A stretch of 64,000 bases of DNA from Phycicoccus avicenniae_A (GTDB lineage: Bacteria > Actinomycetota > Actinomycetes > Actinomycetales > Dermatophilaceae), in NCBI RefSeq assembly GCF_050496545.1, contig NZ_JBNVZV010000004.1, positions 124,001-188,000 of the forward strand, given 5' to 3'. The position numbers and the translations under genes are program-made. Position 1 is the stretch's first letter. Each line of letters starts with the position of its first letter. The notes below the pieces were generated by a model. The model was given only the letters and a program-made list of their open reading frames with translations. It did not search any database and was not told the DNA's origin. Positions 8,218-17,090 of the stretch are shown piece after piece.

Positions 8218-8784
8218 ATGGGAACCCGCCGCCGGGAGCGCGGAGCCGTGGCCGTCGAGGCGGCCCTCGTCACGCCGATGTTCATCCTGCTAATCGTCGG
8301 CATCATCGAGTTCGGCATGTTCTTCAAGGACTACCTGTCGGTCTCCAGCGCGGTCCGCGCCGGGGTGCGCACCGCCTCGGCCGAGCCCCGCATGAGCACC
8401 TACGCCCAGGACGCCGCCGACAGCGTCGCGGCGGAGGGGACGGTCTTCAACCGCGGCCAGGTCCAGGAGCTGTGGGTCTACAAGGCCAACCCGACGGACG
8501 TCTGGCCGGCCGGCAACACCAATATCACCAAGTTCGCCAGCTGCACGACCTGCGTCAAGTTCACCTGGAACGGGACCAAGTTCGCGCCGACGTACTCGAA
8601 CTGGAACGCCGTCGACCAGAACGCCTGCGCGCAGACGGCCACGACGGCCCCCGACCGCGTCGGTGTGTACATGAAGGTGCGTCACACCGCCTTCACCAAG
8701 TTCGTCTTCAGCTCGATCACCATCGAGGAGAACGCCGTGCTGCGGTTCGAGCCCAAGCCCCAGACCCAGACGTGCAAGCCATGA
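8218..8784 (+). CDS. TadE-like minor pilin / pseudopilin 2
   Basis: This 188-residue protein is a paralogue of the preceding one. It has RERGAVAVEAALVTP plus a single membrane helix, the shared ELWVYKAN segment, a CTTCVKF cysteine pair, an NAC cysteine and a C-terminal TQTC. The two were probably made by tandem duplication. The ATG lies two bases after the previous stop and the gene overlaps tadG by ATGA. It would be inserted in the membrane and processed like a type IVb pilin. The precise role (initiation or adhesion complex at the pilus tip or base) is not established for actinobacteria. Confidence 0.85.
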   Translation: MGTRRRERGAVAVEAALVTPMFILLIVGIIEFGMFFKDYLSVSSAVRAGVRTASAEPRMSTYAQDAADSVAAEGTVFNRGQVQELWVYKANPTDVWPAGNTNITKFASCTTCVKFTWNGTKFAPTYSNWNAVDQNACAQTATTAPDRVGVYMKVRHTAFTKFVFSSITIEENAVLRFEPKPQTQTCKP

Positions 8785-10427
8785 GGCGCCCGCACCTGCC
8801 CCGCCGCCGCTCGCAGCGGCGCGACGAGCGCGGCTACGTGGCCGTCGCCTCGGGCCTGCTGCTCATCGTGCTCCTCGGCTTCTCCGCCTTCGCCGTCGAC
8901 GTGGGTCACTGGTACCTCGAGGGTCAGCGGGCCCAGCGCGCCGCGGACGCCGCCGCCCTGGCCGGTGTCACGAAGCTGCCGGACGACCGGACGGCGGCCT
9001 ACAACGAGGCCCGGAAGTACGCCACCGCCAACGACTTCACGAGCGGTGCGAACACGATCGTCGCCCCGTCGCTGGCCGGCGGCTCGACCCGGCTGCGGGT
9101 CGACATCAGCAGCACCGTGCCGAACATCCTGGGTGGCCTCCTCGGCACCCCGACGACGACCGTCTCCCGGCACGCCATCGCCGAGTTCGCCGGTCCGGTG
9201 CCGCTCGGCAGCCCGTGCAACCGGTTCGGTGACGACCCGGACCCCGGGTCGAACATCAGCAGCAACTGCTCTGCTGCCGGCAACTTCTTCGCCATGGTCG
9301 GCAGCGAGGCCGTCGACAAGGTCCAGGGAGACGCCTTCCAGAACGACGCCTGCTCGAGCAGCACCTCCGACGGCTGCACGAGTGGGAACAACAACGACTA
9401 CGACGACGACGGCTACATCTACACCGTCACCCTGCGGCAGGCGGTCAACAACCTCACGATCGAGGCCTTCGACCCGGCGGAGGTCGTCACCGGCGCCACC
9501 TGCACGAGCACCACGACGAACAAGCTCGCGGCTGCCGCGGCCCTCCCGGCCTCGAAGACCGTCGTGTCCAACCCGTCGGTCCGCTACCAGGTCGGCGCCG
9601 GCGACTGGTGCACCGGCGACTCCTCGTTCAGCGGCAGCGGACTCGCGAAGGTGAAGTTCACGGTGCGTTCGCCGGGCACGAACCCGTGGGAGCCGGCCGC
9701 GTGGCCGGAGATGTCCGGCACCTGTGCGCCAAAGACCTTCCAGCCCTACAACGGGGACCTCTCGACCGTCCTCGACAAGACGACGGCGGCCTACACGAGC
9801 CGCCCGGACGTCGCGCAGAACTTCCGCCAGTGGGTCAACCTCTGCACCAAGCCCGGGACGACGCCGGCCGGGACGTACGCCGTCCAGGTGCAGACCAACG
9901 GGCTGGGCAACGGCAGCCAGGGCGGTCACAACCGGTTCTCGCTGCGGGCCTACGGCAGCAGCGGCGGGGACAAGGACAACATCGCCGTCGCGGGCTTCAG
10001 CAAGATGGCGCTCTTCGCCAACACCCCGAGCAGCATCACCACCTTCTACCTGGCCCGCATCCCCACCAACTCCAGCGGCCAGTTCTTCAACGTCAACCTC
10101 TTCGACATCGGCGACGGCGCGGCGAGCGGCACCAGCTACGTGCGTGTCGTGCCCCCCACCGAGACCGGTGGCAACTTCTCCGGGTGCGTCGGCAAGGGGC
10201 GTGTGAACGGGGCGCTGACCAACTGCAGGGTGCCCGTGAGCAGCACCTTCGACGGGCGATGGCAGACCATCACCGTCCCGATCCCGTCGACGTACTCGTG
10301 CACCGACTCCTCGCCGACGGGGTGCTGGGTGCGCCTGGAGTTCAACTACGGCACGGGCTCGAACCCCACCGACACCACGTCGTGGAGCGCGACCCTGGAC
10401 GGCGACCCGATCCGCCTCGTCGAGTGA
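8781..10427 (+). CDS. TadG-like pilus assembly protein with large ectodomain
   Basis: The 548-residue protein starts with RDERGYVAVASGLLLIVLLG and continues FAVDVGHWYLEGQRAQRAADAAALAG (given here in two parts), the signature of the TadG/putative Flp pilus assembly N-terminal family. One N-terminal membrane anchor is followed by about 500 extracytoplasmic residues rich in Ser, Thr, Asn and Gly. An Asp-rich NDYDDDGYIY segment at about residues 205-215 resembles a calcium-binding loop. No von Willebrand A MIDAS motif is visible, unlike many TadG proteins. It is coupled to the second tadE by ATGA and is followed by a strong terminator, ending the operon. It probably acts at the cell surface with the Flp pilus. 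Confidence 0.8.
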   Translation: MRRPHLPRRRSQRRDERGYVAVASGLLLIVLLGFSAFAVDVGHWYLEGQRAQRAADAAALAGVTKLPDDRTAAYNEARKYATANDFTSGANTIVAPSLAGGSTRLRVDISSTVPNILGGLLGTPTTTVSRHAIAEFAGPVPLGSPCNRFGDDPDPGSNISSNCSAAGNFFAMVGSEAVDKVQGDAFQNDACSSSTSDGCTSGNNNDYDDDGYIYTVTLRQAVNNLTIEAFDPAEVVTGATCTSTTTNKLAAAAALPASKTVVSNPSVRYQVGAGDWCTGDSSFSGSGLAKVKFTVRSPGTNPWEPAAWPEMSGTCAPKTFQPYNGDLSTVLDKTTAAYTSRPDVAQNFRQWVNLCTKPGTTPAGTYAVQVQTNGLGNGSQGGHNRFSLRAYGSSGGDKDNIAVAGFSKMALFANTPSSITTFYLARIPTNSSGQFFNVNLFDIGDGAASGTSYVRVVPPTETGGNFSGCVGKGRVNGALTNCRVPVSSTFDGRWQTITVPIPSTYSCTDSSPTGCWVRLEFNYGTGSNPTDTTSWSATLDGDPIRLVE

Positions 10428-10431
10428 CCTC

Positions 10432-10470
10432 GGAGACCCCGGCCCACCCCCTGTCCGGGCCGGGGTCTCC
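10432..10470 (+). terminator. Strong hairpin terminator after tadG
   Basis: Perfect 14-bp arms GGAGACCCCGGCCC (10432-10445) and GGGCCGGGGTCTCC (10457-10470) enclose an 11-nt loop, starting five bases after the tadG stop. There is no U tract, as is usual in GC-rich actinobacteria. It ends two bases before the manB -10 box. Confidence 0.8.
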
Positions 10471-10472
10471 CG

Positions 10473-10478
10473 TAGGCT
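10473..10478 (+). promoter_or_regulatory. manB -10 box, leaderless
   Basis: TAGGCT ends 8 nt before the manB ATG at 10487, and no ribosome-binding site precedes that ATG. The spacing implies transcription starting at or within a base or two of the start codon. Confidence 0.45.
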
Positions 10479-10486
10479 CGTCGGCC

Positions 10487-11920
10487 ATGACCGCTCGCTC
10501 CCTCGCCGACCTCGTCAAGGCCTACGACGTGCGCGGCACCGTCCCCGACCAGCTCGACGCCGAGGTCGCCCGCGCCCTGGGTGTGGCGTTCGCCGAGGTC
10601 GTCATCGGCCCGGACGGCGCGCCCGGCTGCGTCATCGGCCACGACATGCGTGACAGCGGCCCGGCGCTCGTCGAGGCCTTCGCCGACGGCGTCTGCTCGC
10701 GCGGCCTCGACGTCACGCTCGTCGGGCTGTGCAGCACCGACGGCCTCTACTACGCCAGCGGTGCGCTCGAGCTGCCCGGCGCGATGTTCACCGCCAGCCA
10801 CAACCCGGCGCAGTACAACGGGATCAAGCTGTGCCGCAGCGCCGCTCGGCCCGTCGGCCAGGACACCGGGCTCGCCGACATCCGCACCCTCGCCGAGCGC
10901 ATCCTCGACGGGGACGTCACCCCCGAGGCCGTCGCGACGCCGGGCTCGCGGACCGAGCGCGACCTGCTCGCCGACTACGCCGGCTTCCTGCGCGGCCTCG
11001 TCGACCTCTCCGGCATCCGGCCGCTCACGGTCGTCGTGGACGCCGGGAACGGCATGGGCGGCTTCACGGTGCCCGCGGTCCTCGGAACCGGCGCCGGCCT
11101 CCCGGAGCTCCCGATCGCCGTCGAGCCGCTGTACTTCGAGCTCGACGGCACCTTCCCGAACCACGAGGCGAACCCGCTCGAGCCCGAGAACCTGCGTGAC
11201 CTCCAGGCCGCGGTCGTGGCGCACGGCGCCGACCTCGGGCTGGCCTTCGACGGTGACGCCGACCGCTGCTTCGTCGTCGACGAGCGCGGGGAGCCGGTGA
11301 GCCCCAGCGCCATCACCGCCCTCATCGCGCGCCGCGAGGTCGCGCGCGCCGTGGCCGAGGGCGCCGACGCCGCCGACGTCGCGGTCGTGCACAACGTCAT
11401 CACCTCGGCCCAGGTGCCCGAGGTCATCGAGGCCACCGGGGCCCGGGCCGTGCGCACCCGCGTGGGCCACTCGTTCATCAAGGCCGAGATGGCCCGCCAC
11501 GGTGCGGTCTTCGGCGGCGAGCACAGCGCCCACTACTACTTCCGCGACTTCTGGTTCGCCGACACCGGGATGCTGGCCGCCCTCCACGTGCTCGCCGCGC
11601 TCGGCGAGCAGCCGGCACCCCTCAGCGCGCTGATGGCCGACCTCAGCCGCTACCCGGCCTCGGGAGAGGTGAACTCGACCGTGTCCGACGCCGCTGCGGC
11701 CACCGAGGCCGTCCTCGCGTGGGGCGAGCAGCAGGGTGTCACGGTCGACCGGCTCGACGGGCTGACCCTCGTGCACGACGGCGGCGACGGTGACCCCATG
11801 TGGTGGCTCAACCTGCGCGCCTCGAACACCGAGCCCCTGCTGCGGCTGAACGTCGAGGCCGCGGACGCCGCGACGATGGAGCGGGTGCGCGACGCCGTCC
11901 TGGCCATCGTGCGGAGCTGA
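10487..11920 (+). CDS. manB: Phosphomannomutase/phosphoglucomutase
   Basis: The 477-residue enzyme interconverts mannose-6-P and mannose-1-P (or the glucose equivalents), supplying GDP-mannose for envelope glycans. All alpha-D-phosphohexomutase landmarks are present: KAYDVRGTVP at the N-terminus, the phosphoserine loop TASHNP (S104), the metal-binding DGDADR (255-260), the sugar-binding GGEHS (343-347), and the phosphate-binding RASNTEP near the C-terminus. Length is normal. Orthologues (Rv3257c) sit beside DUF3499, as here, except that the tadE-tadE-tadG operon has been inserted between. It is separated from the convergent regulator gene by only 25 bp. Confidence 0.95.
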   Translation: MTARSLADLVKAYDVRGTVPDQLDAEVARALGVAFAEVVIGPDGAPGCVIGHDMRDSGPALVEAFADGVCSRGLDVTLVGLCSTDGLYYASGALELPGAMFTASHNPAQYNGIKLCRSAARPVGQDTGLADIRTLAERILDGDVTPEAVATPGSRTERDLLADYAGFLRGLVDLSGIRPLTVVVDAGNGMGGFTVPAVLGTGAGLPELPIAVEPLYFELDGTFPNHEANPLEPENLRDLQAAVVAHGADLGLAFDGDADRCFVVDERGEPVSPSAITALIARREVARAVAEGADAADVAVVHNVITSAQVPEVIEATGARAVRTRVGHSFIKAEMARHGAVFGGEHSAHYYFRDFWFADTGMLAALHVLAALGEQPAPLSALMADLSRYPASGEVNSTVSDAAAATEAVLAWGEQQGVTVDRLDGLTLVHDGGDGDPMWWLNLRASNTEPLLRLNVEAADAATMERVRDAVLAIVRS

Positions 11921-11945
11921 CCCCGCGCAGCCGCCCGCGACCGGC

Positions 11946-14945
11946 TCAGGCGGGTCCGGGGCTGCGCCGCTGCGGCGCGTCGGTGCGTGAGGCGGTGGCG
12001 CGTCGTAGGGCGGCCTGCTCGAGGCGCAGCGCCTCGCTCGCCCCGACCGGGTCGCCCCGGGCGTCGAGGACGGCTGCGAGCACCTGGTAGGCGAAGGCCA
12101 CGCTCAGCGGGCGGTCCAGGGCGGTGAACTCCTCGACCACGGTGCGTAGGGCGGTCTCCGCGTCCTCGAGGCGACCCAGGGCCAGCAGCGCCCGCGCGTG
12201 GGTGCGCCGGGCCCGCGCGGTGAGGAAGGCGTCCCGAGCGGCGGACGCGCGGGCCAGGGCCGTGGCCGACTCGTCGAGCGCCTGCTCCGGCCGGTCCGCG
12301 GCCAGGCTGACCTCGGCCCGGGCGTCGAGGGCGTACGAGTACATATGCACGCCCTCGATCTCGAGGAGCAGCTCGAGGGCCTCGTCGACGAGCAGAGTGG
12401 CGGCGGCCAGCTCTCCCGTGCGCCGCCGCGAGCGGGAGAGCTCGAGGGTGGCGAGGGCGTAGGCGACGGTGCGCGGCGAGCTCCGGAGGATGTCGCGGGC
12501 ACGGGTGAACTCGCGCGCCGCGTCCTCGATCTCGTCGTAGTCGTTGTGCAGCGTGCCCCGCGCGATCGCCGCCCACGCGGCCAGGTTCGGGTCGCCGGTC
12601 CGGGTCAGGACGGACTCGGCGGCACGGACCGCTGCCTCGGCCTCGGCCCGGTGCCCGAGCGAGGTGGAGGCCTGGCTGCTGACGAGCGAGGCCGCCGCGG
12701 CCGCCTCCGAGGCCCCGAGCAGGAGGAGCCGGCGCCGGGCCGCCTCGGCCAGCTCGCGTGCCTCGCGCGAGACCGATCGGCGGTCCTGGAGCAGCCACGC
12801 CCGGCAGAGGAGGAGGGAGGCCGCGCCGAGCCGCCCGTCGTCGTCCTCCCGCAGCGAGGCGTCGACCTCCCGCTCGGCCTCGAACCACGCGTGCAGGTCG
12901 CTCGAGGCGTCGGTGCCGAGCGCGGAGTCGGCGAGGAGCCGCCACGCCAGGTCCGGCCGCACATCGGCCACCGAACGGGCCAGCGCCACGAACAGCGGTG
13001 TCTCGGTGCGGAAGAAGCGGCGGGACCGGCGCCGGGTGCGGGGCAGCGGGTCGGGTGCGGCGAGCCCCGAAGGCCGGGCGGCGACGGGGAGGAAGCGGTG
13101 GGGCCGGTCCTCGAGGAAGACCGCCGAGCGGGCGACCGCCGCCTCGGCGACGACCTCGGCCTCGCGCCGGCTCGCCGGGTGGTCCGCGCCGTCCACGCCG
13201 TGCTCGGCCCCCCGCCCGGTGCGGCCGCGGACGTGCGACCGGACGAGGTCGTGGAGGCGGTACTGCGTGTCGTGGTCCTCGCGGACGACGGGCTCGACGA
13301 GGCCGTACTCGAGCATCGCGTCGAGGGCGGCGTCCCCCAGGACGTGGTCGCCCGTCACGGCCTCGACGACCCATCCGCTCACCGCATCCGCGGAGAGGTG
13401 GGCGAGCGCGTCGACCGCCTCCCGCGCCTCGGGGGCCAGCCCTTCCAGCAGCCGGTCGAGGCTGGCGTGCAGCACGGCGATCTCGTCGGCGCCGGCACCG
13501 GACCACTTGCGCTGCAACCGTTCCGCGAGGTCGTCGAGGCCGAGGTCGGGGCGCTGGGCCACCCGACCCGCCGCCAGTCGCAGGGCGAGGGGGATCGCGC
13601 CGGTGAGCCGCACGACGTCGGCCACCGCCTCGGGGGAGCGGGCCACCCGGTCGGGGCCGACGAGCGCCTCGAGGAGGGTGCGGGCCGAGGCGGGGTCGAG
13701 GCTGGGCAGCCGGACCCGGTGCCGCGTGCCCACGGCGTCGAGCGCGCGGCGCGAGGTGACCAGCGCCATCGACCCCGGCGCGGCGGGCAGCAGGTCGGCG
13801 AGCCGCGAGCCGGCCTCCTCACCGGCGACGTTGTCGAGGACCACGAGGACGCGGCGCCCGTCGAGGAGCGAGCGGAGCATCCCGCTGCGGGCCGGGGCCG
13901 AGGCGGGCACCGCCTCGGGGTGCACCCCGAGGAGGGGGAGGAAGGCGGCGACGACCGCGTCCACGCCCACGCCGCCCGGGGCGTTCGCGCCGTCGTGGTA
14001 GAGCGTGCCGTCGGGGAAGTGCTCGCGCAGGGCGTGCCCCGCCTCGAGGGCCAGCGCGGACTTGCCGGAGCCCGGCAGACCGGTGACCGCGACGACGACC
14101 GGGCCGCGGGCCAGCCCGTCGGCCGCCCGGACGACCGCGGCCAGCTCGGCCGTGCGGCCGACGAAGCCGTCGGGGCGACGGGGGAGGGTCCGCGGCACCG
14201 GCAGCCGCAGGACCGCCGGCGAGCCGGCCGGGGACCCGGCCAGGACGGCGCGCTGGGCCTGGACGAGGGCCTCGGACGGGCGCACCCCGAGCTCGGTGTC
14301 GAGCAGGACCCGCGTCTCGTGGAAGACCTCGAGGGCCCGGTGCTGCCGGCCGGTGGCGGCGAGGGCGCGCATCAGCAGGGCGGTGAACCGCTCGTGGTAC
14401 GGGTGGTGCGCGCAGAGGGCCTCCAGGGCGGGGACCAGGCCCTCGTGGGCCCCCGCCGCCAGGGCGGTGTCGTGCCGCTCCTCGACCACCGCGAGCCGCT
14501 CCTGGAGCAGCCGGGAGCGCTCGAGCTCGACGGCCCCCGTCCCGGGCGCACCGCGCAGCGGGTCCTCACCGAGGGCCAGGGCGGCGTCGTAGTGGGCCAG
14601 GGCGGCGTCGGCGTCGGTGCCGCGGCGGGTGCGGGCGGTGGTGACCTCGCGGGTCCAGGTGGCCAGGTCGACGAGCACGCCGTCCCCGAGCCGGTAGCCG
14701 CGGCCGTCGGTGACGACGACGGGCAGGCCGGCGCCGGCCTTGCGGCGGATGCCCGAGACCAGGGCCTGCACCCGGTTGCGGACCGAGCTGGGCGGCTCGC
14801 CGTCCCACAGCCACTCGGCGAGCGAGTCCACCTCGACGTGCCCGCGCAGTGCCGCCAGCGCGAGCAGGCCGTGCTCGAGCTCGGTGAGGCGCACCGGCCC
14901 GGCATCGGTGGACAGGCACACCCGTCCGAGGATCTGCAGCTGCAC
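11946..14945 (-). CDS. SARP/BTAD transcriptional regulator with STAND NTPase and TPR-like C-terminus
   Basis: The 999-residue regulator has an OmpR-type winged helix (about 1-90), a bacterial transcriptional activation domain (about 95-235), and a STAND/NB-ARC NTPase from about 260. The Walker A motif GLPGSGKS is at 289-296 and a Walker B-like RRVLVVLDNV follows. The long alpha-helical, Arg/Ala-rich C-terminal half looks like TPR repeats. This is the AfsR/large-SARP architecture, in which nucleotide binding and TPR contacts gate DNA binding. GTG 14945 is chosen because the winged helix begins at QLQILGRV; GGGGAGG and a -10 TAGGGT (14981-14986) lie upstream. Targets are unknown. It is not part of the usual manB-Trm112 gene order, so it looks inserted. 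Confidence 0.88.
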   Translation of the reverse strand: MQLQILGRVCLSTDAGPVRLTELEHGLLALAALRGHVEVDSLAEWLWDGEPPSSVRNRVQALVSGIRRKAGAGLPVVVTDGRGYRLGDGVLVDLATWTREVTTARTRRGTDADAALAHYDAALALGEDPLRGAPGTGAVELERSRLLQERLAVVEERHDTALAAGAHEGLVPALEALCAHHPYHERFTALLMRALAATGRQHRALEVFHETRVLLDTELGVRPSEALVQAQRAVLAGSPAGSPAVLRLPVPRTLPRRPDGFVGRTAELAAVVRAADGLARGPVVVAVTGLPGSGKSALALEAGHALREHFPDGTLYHDGANAPGGVGVDAVVAAFLPLLGVHPEAVPASAPARSGMLRSLLDGRRVLVVLDNVAGEEAGSRLADLLPAAPGSMALVTSRRALDAVGTRHRVRLPSLDPASARTLLEALVGPDRVARSPEAVADVVRLTGAIPLALRLAAGRVAQRPDLGLDDLAERLQRKWSGAGADEIAVLHASLDRLLEGLAPEAREAVDALAHLSADAVSGWVVEAVTGDHVLGDAALDAMLEYGLVEPVVREDHDTQYRLHDLVRSHVRGRTGRGAEHGVDGADHPASRREAEVVAEAAVARSAVFLEDRPHRFLPVAARPSGLAAPDPLPRTRRRSRRFFRTETPLFVALARSVADVRPDLAWRLLADSALGTDASSDLHAWFEAEREVDASLREDDDGRLGAASLLLCRAWLLQDRRSVSREARELAEAARRRLLLLGASEAAAAASLVSSQASTSLGHRAEAEAAVRAAESVLTRTGDPNLAAWAAIARGTLHNDYDEIEDAAREFTRARDILRSSPRTVAYALATLELSRSRRRTGELAAATLLVDEALELLLEIEGVHMYSYALDARAEVSLAADRPEQALDESATALARASAARDAFLTARARRTHARALLALGRLEDAETALRTVVEEFTALDRPLSVAFAYQVLAAVLDARGDPVGASEALRLEQAALRRATASRTDAPQRRSPGPA

Positions 14946-14980
14946 CAGGAACCGGGCCTCCCCTCGTGTCGTCTCCTGCG

Positions 14981-14986
14981 ACCCTA
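14981..14986 (-). promoter_or_regulatory. Possible -10 box of the BTAD regulator
   Basis: TAGGGT on the minus strand would give a leader of roughly 30 nt that includes GGGGAGG before the GTG at 14945. No clear -35 is seen. Confidence 0.3.
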
Positions 14987-15092
14987 GGCAGGACCCGCGG
15001 CACCCACAACACGGCGGGCCGGGGGAGGGCTGCCCGGTGGCGCCGCGTGTGCGAGGATCGGGGCGCCCGAGTCGCCCTCCCGAGAGGACCCC

Positions 15093-15299
15093 ATGAGCCA
15101 GCCCGCCGGACCCGGCTCCCACCTCGAGCCGTGGCTGCGCGAGATCCTGCGCTGCCCCGCGTGCCGCAGCGAGCTGCGCGACGACACCGGCCCCACCGGC
15201 CCCGAGCTCGTGTGCACCAGTGACACCTGCGGCCTCGCCTACCGCATCGACGACGGGGTCCCGGTCCTGCTCGTCGACGAGGCGCGCCGCCCGGCCTGA
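15093..15299 (+). CDS. Trm112-like zinc-ribbon protein (UPF0434)
   Basis: The 68-residue protein has the Trm112/YcaR fold signature EILRCPACRSEL, then VCTSDTCGLAYRIDDGVPVLL. Its C21, C24, C41 and C46 could ligate zinc. In eukaryotes and some bacteria Trm112 proteins activate methyltransferases; in actinobacteria the role is unknown. It is consistently encoded between manB and the SIS-domain isomerase, as here. GAGAGGA precedes the ATG. The next gene starts 47 bp downstream and is probably co-transcribed. Confidence 0.88.
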   Translation: MSQPAGPGSHLEPWLREILRCPACRSELRDDTGPTGPELVCTSDTCGLAYRIDDGVPVLLVDEARRPA

Positions 15300-15346
15300 A
15301 CCCCCGGCCCGCCACCCGCGGGCCCCGACCCGAGGAGCTGCGCACG

Positions 15347-16498
15347 ATGGCGTGGGTCGACGAGACACGGCTGGACGACGTCGAGGCGCTCGGCGCCCTC
15401 GACTCCCGCGACACGCTGCGCTCCCTGGCCTCGGCCGGGGCGCAGGTGCGCCGCGCCGTGGTCGCCGCCGAGGAGGCCGGCATCGAGCGCGTCGGGGGCG
15501 GCGAGCGTCCCCGGTCGGTGCTCGTCGCGGCCCTCGGGGGCTCCGCGGTCGTCGGCGACGTCCTCGACCTGCTTGCCGAGCCGGGCTCCCCGGTCCCCGT
15601 CTCCGCGCGCCGCGACGCCCCGTTGCCCGGATGGGTCGGGCCGCTCGACCTCGTCGTCGCCGTGTCCCAGTCGGGGCGCGCCGCCGGACCGCTGGCGCTC
15701 GCCGCCGAGGCCGCCCGGCGTGGGGCCTCGCTGCTCACCGTGGGCGCCGCCGACTCACCGCTCGCCGAGGTCGCGGCCCGGGCCCGAGGGGTCCACGTCG
15801 ACGTCGCGCTGCCGGCGCCGTCCTCCCGCACCGCGCTGTGGTCGCTGCTCACGCCGGTGCTCCTGGCCGCCGACACCCTCGGGCTGGCGGCCTGCTCGCG
15901 CACGGTCCTCGAGTCCGTCGCCGACGTCCTCGACGAGGTCGCCGAGGAGTGCCGGCCGTCCTCGGAGTCCTTCGTCAACCCCGCCAAGGTCCTCGCCACC
16001 GGCCTCGACGGCACGGTGCCCGTCGTGCTCGGCGACGGTGCCCTCACCGGGGTCGCCGCCTGCCGCGCCGCCCAGATGCTGTCGCGGACGGCCCGTGTGC
16101 CGGCCACCCACGGCGCCCTGCCCGATGCCGCCGCCTCCGTCGTCGCCACGCTCGACGGCCCCTTCGGCAGCGGCCTCGGCGACCATCGCGGCAGCGGAGG
16201 GGACATCTTCGCCGACCCCTACCTCGACGGTCCGGCCGTGCCCCGGCTCGGCCTGCTCGCGCTGCGCGACCCCGCCCTCGAGCCCGCCGGCGCCTCCCTC
16301 GCCGAGGCCGTGGTCGAGGCGGCGCGGGCCTCGGGCGCGGTGGTCCTCGAGCAGGAGGCGCGGGCCGGCCACCCCGTCGAGCGGCTCGCCTCGCTCATCG
16401 GCCTGACCGACTTCGCGGCCACCTACCTGGCCCTCGGCCTGGGCCTCGACCCCAGCGTCTCGCGGCACGTCACCGACCTGCGCGACCGCACCTCCTGA
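15347..16498 (+). CDS. SIS-domain phosphosugar isomerase-like protein (bifunctional PGI/PMI family)
   Basis: The 383-residue protein has a SIS sugar-phosphate fold: VAALGGSAVVGDVLDLL, then VAVSQSGRAAG and a GSGGDIFADPYLDGP segment. It resembles the C-terminal PGI/PMI family and Rv3256c. Family members interconvert glucose-6-P, fructose-6-P and mannose-6-P. Many actinobacterial orthologues next to manB are poorly characterised and may have a different activity. A dedicated manA (type I phosphomannose isomerase), usual immediately downstream, is absent, so this protein might supply that step; this is inference. Its stop is 14 bp from the convergent YbaK-like gene. Confidence 0.8.
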   Translation: MAWVDETRLDDVEALGALDSRDTLRSLASAGAQVRRAVVAAEEAGIERVGGGERPRSVLVAALGGSAVVGDVLDLLAEPGSPVPVSARRDAPLPGWVGPLDLVVAVSQSGRAAGPLALAAEAARRGASLLTVGAADSPLAEVAARARGVHVDVALPAPSSRTALWSLLTPVLLAADTLGLAACSRTVLESVADVLDEVAEECRPSSESFVNPAKVLATGLDGTVPVVLGDGALTGVAACRAAQMLSRTARVPATHGALPDAAASVVATLDGPFGSGLGDHRGSGGDIFADPYLDGPAVPRLGLLALRDPALEPAGASLAEAVVEAARASGAVVLEQEARAGHPVERLASLIGLTDFAATYLALGLGLDPSVSRHVTDLRDRTS

Positions 16499-16511
16499 GC
16501 GACCGCGCGCG

Positions 16512-17048
16512 TCAGCCCGCCGGCTGGGCGAGGGCCAGGGCCTGCGCACCCGGCAGCGCCAGCAGGTCCGCACCCGTCACCAGCAGCTTGCTGCGCCGCA
16601 GCCCGCTCCCGACGACCACCTCGCCGGCCGCCACGACGCGCTCGTCGACCAGCACGGGCCAGTCGTCGGGCAGGCCGACGGGCGTGATCCCGCCGTACTC
16701 CATCCCGGTGAGACCCACGGCGTCGTCCATCGGCGCGAAGGAGATCTTGCGGACGTCGAGGTGGCGGCGGACCGCGCCGTTGACGTCGGCCCGCTCGGTG
16801 GCGAGCACCATGACGGCCGCGTACGTGACGACGCCCGCCCGCTTCCCCGCGACGACGACGCAGTTGGCGCTCGCGGCGAGGGCGACGTCGTAGGTCTCGC
16901 AGAACGCGGCGGTGTCGGCGACGTCGGGGTCGATGGGAGCGACGAGCGCGCCCGGCACAGCGCCGACGACGGCGGCGACGGGCGGCGCGAGCAGCTCGGC
17001 GCGCCCGGCGGCGGGGGACCAGTCGAGGGTTCCGCGAGAGCTCGGCAT
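16512..17048 (-). CDS. YbaK/EbsC-type aminoacyl-tRNA deacylase-like protein
   Basis: The 178-residue cytosolic protein matches the YbaK/ProX editing-domain family. It has ETYDVALAASANCVVVAGKR, a basic segment RKISFAPMDDAV, and the C-terminal VGSGLRRSKLLVTGADLLAL. Such proteins hydrolyse mischarged tRNAs (for example Cys- or Ala-tRNAPro). The long in-frame upstream extension is antisense to the CDF gene and is rejected. ATG 17048 is supported by TAGCGT 7 nt upstream, implying a leaderless transcript. It is divergent from the CDF transporter by 42 bp. The specific substrate is not known. Confidence 0.85.
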   Translation of the reverse strand: MPSSRGTLDWSPAAGRAELLAPPVAAVVGAVPGALVAPIDPDVADTAAFCETYDVALAASANCVVVAGKRAGVVTYAAVMVLATERADVNGAVRRHLDVRKISFAPMDDAVGLTGMEYGGITPVGLPDDWPVLVDERVVAAGEVVVGSGLRRSKLLVTGADLLALPGAQALALAQPAG

Positions 17049-17055
17049 GCGGCCG

Positions 17056-17083
17056 ACGCTAGCCGACCGGCGGTCCCTAGGAT
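17056..17083. promoter_or_regulatory. Divergent leaderless -10 boxes (YbaK-like / CDF)
   Basis: TAGCGT on the minus strand (17056-17061) lies 7 nt before the YbaK-like ATG. TAGGAT on the plus strand (17078-17083) lies 7 nt before the CDF ATG at 17091. The two start codons are 42 bp apart, so the promoters must overlap face to back. Confidence 0.5.
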
Positions 17084-17090
17084 CGGCCCC

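Noticed and set aside
12198..14987. 929-codon plus-strand open frame opposite the BTAD regulator
   Set aside because: Composition is Gly/Arg/Glu-rich without domains; the minus strand carries a full winged-helix, BTAD and NTPase protein.
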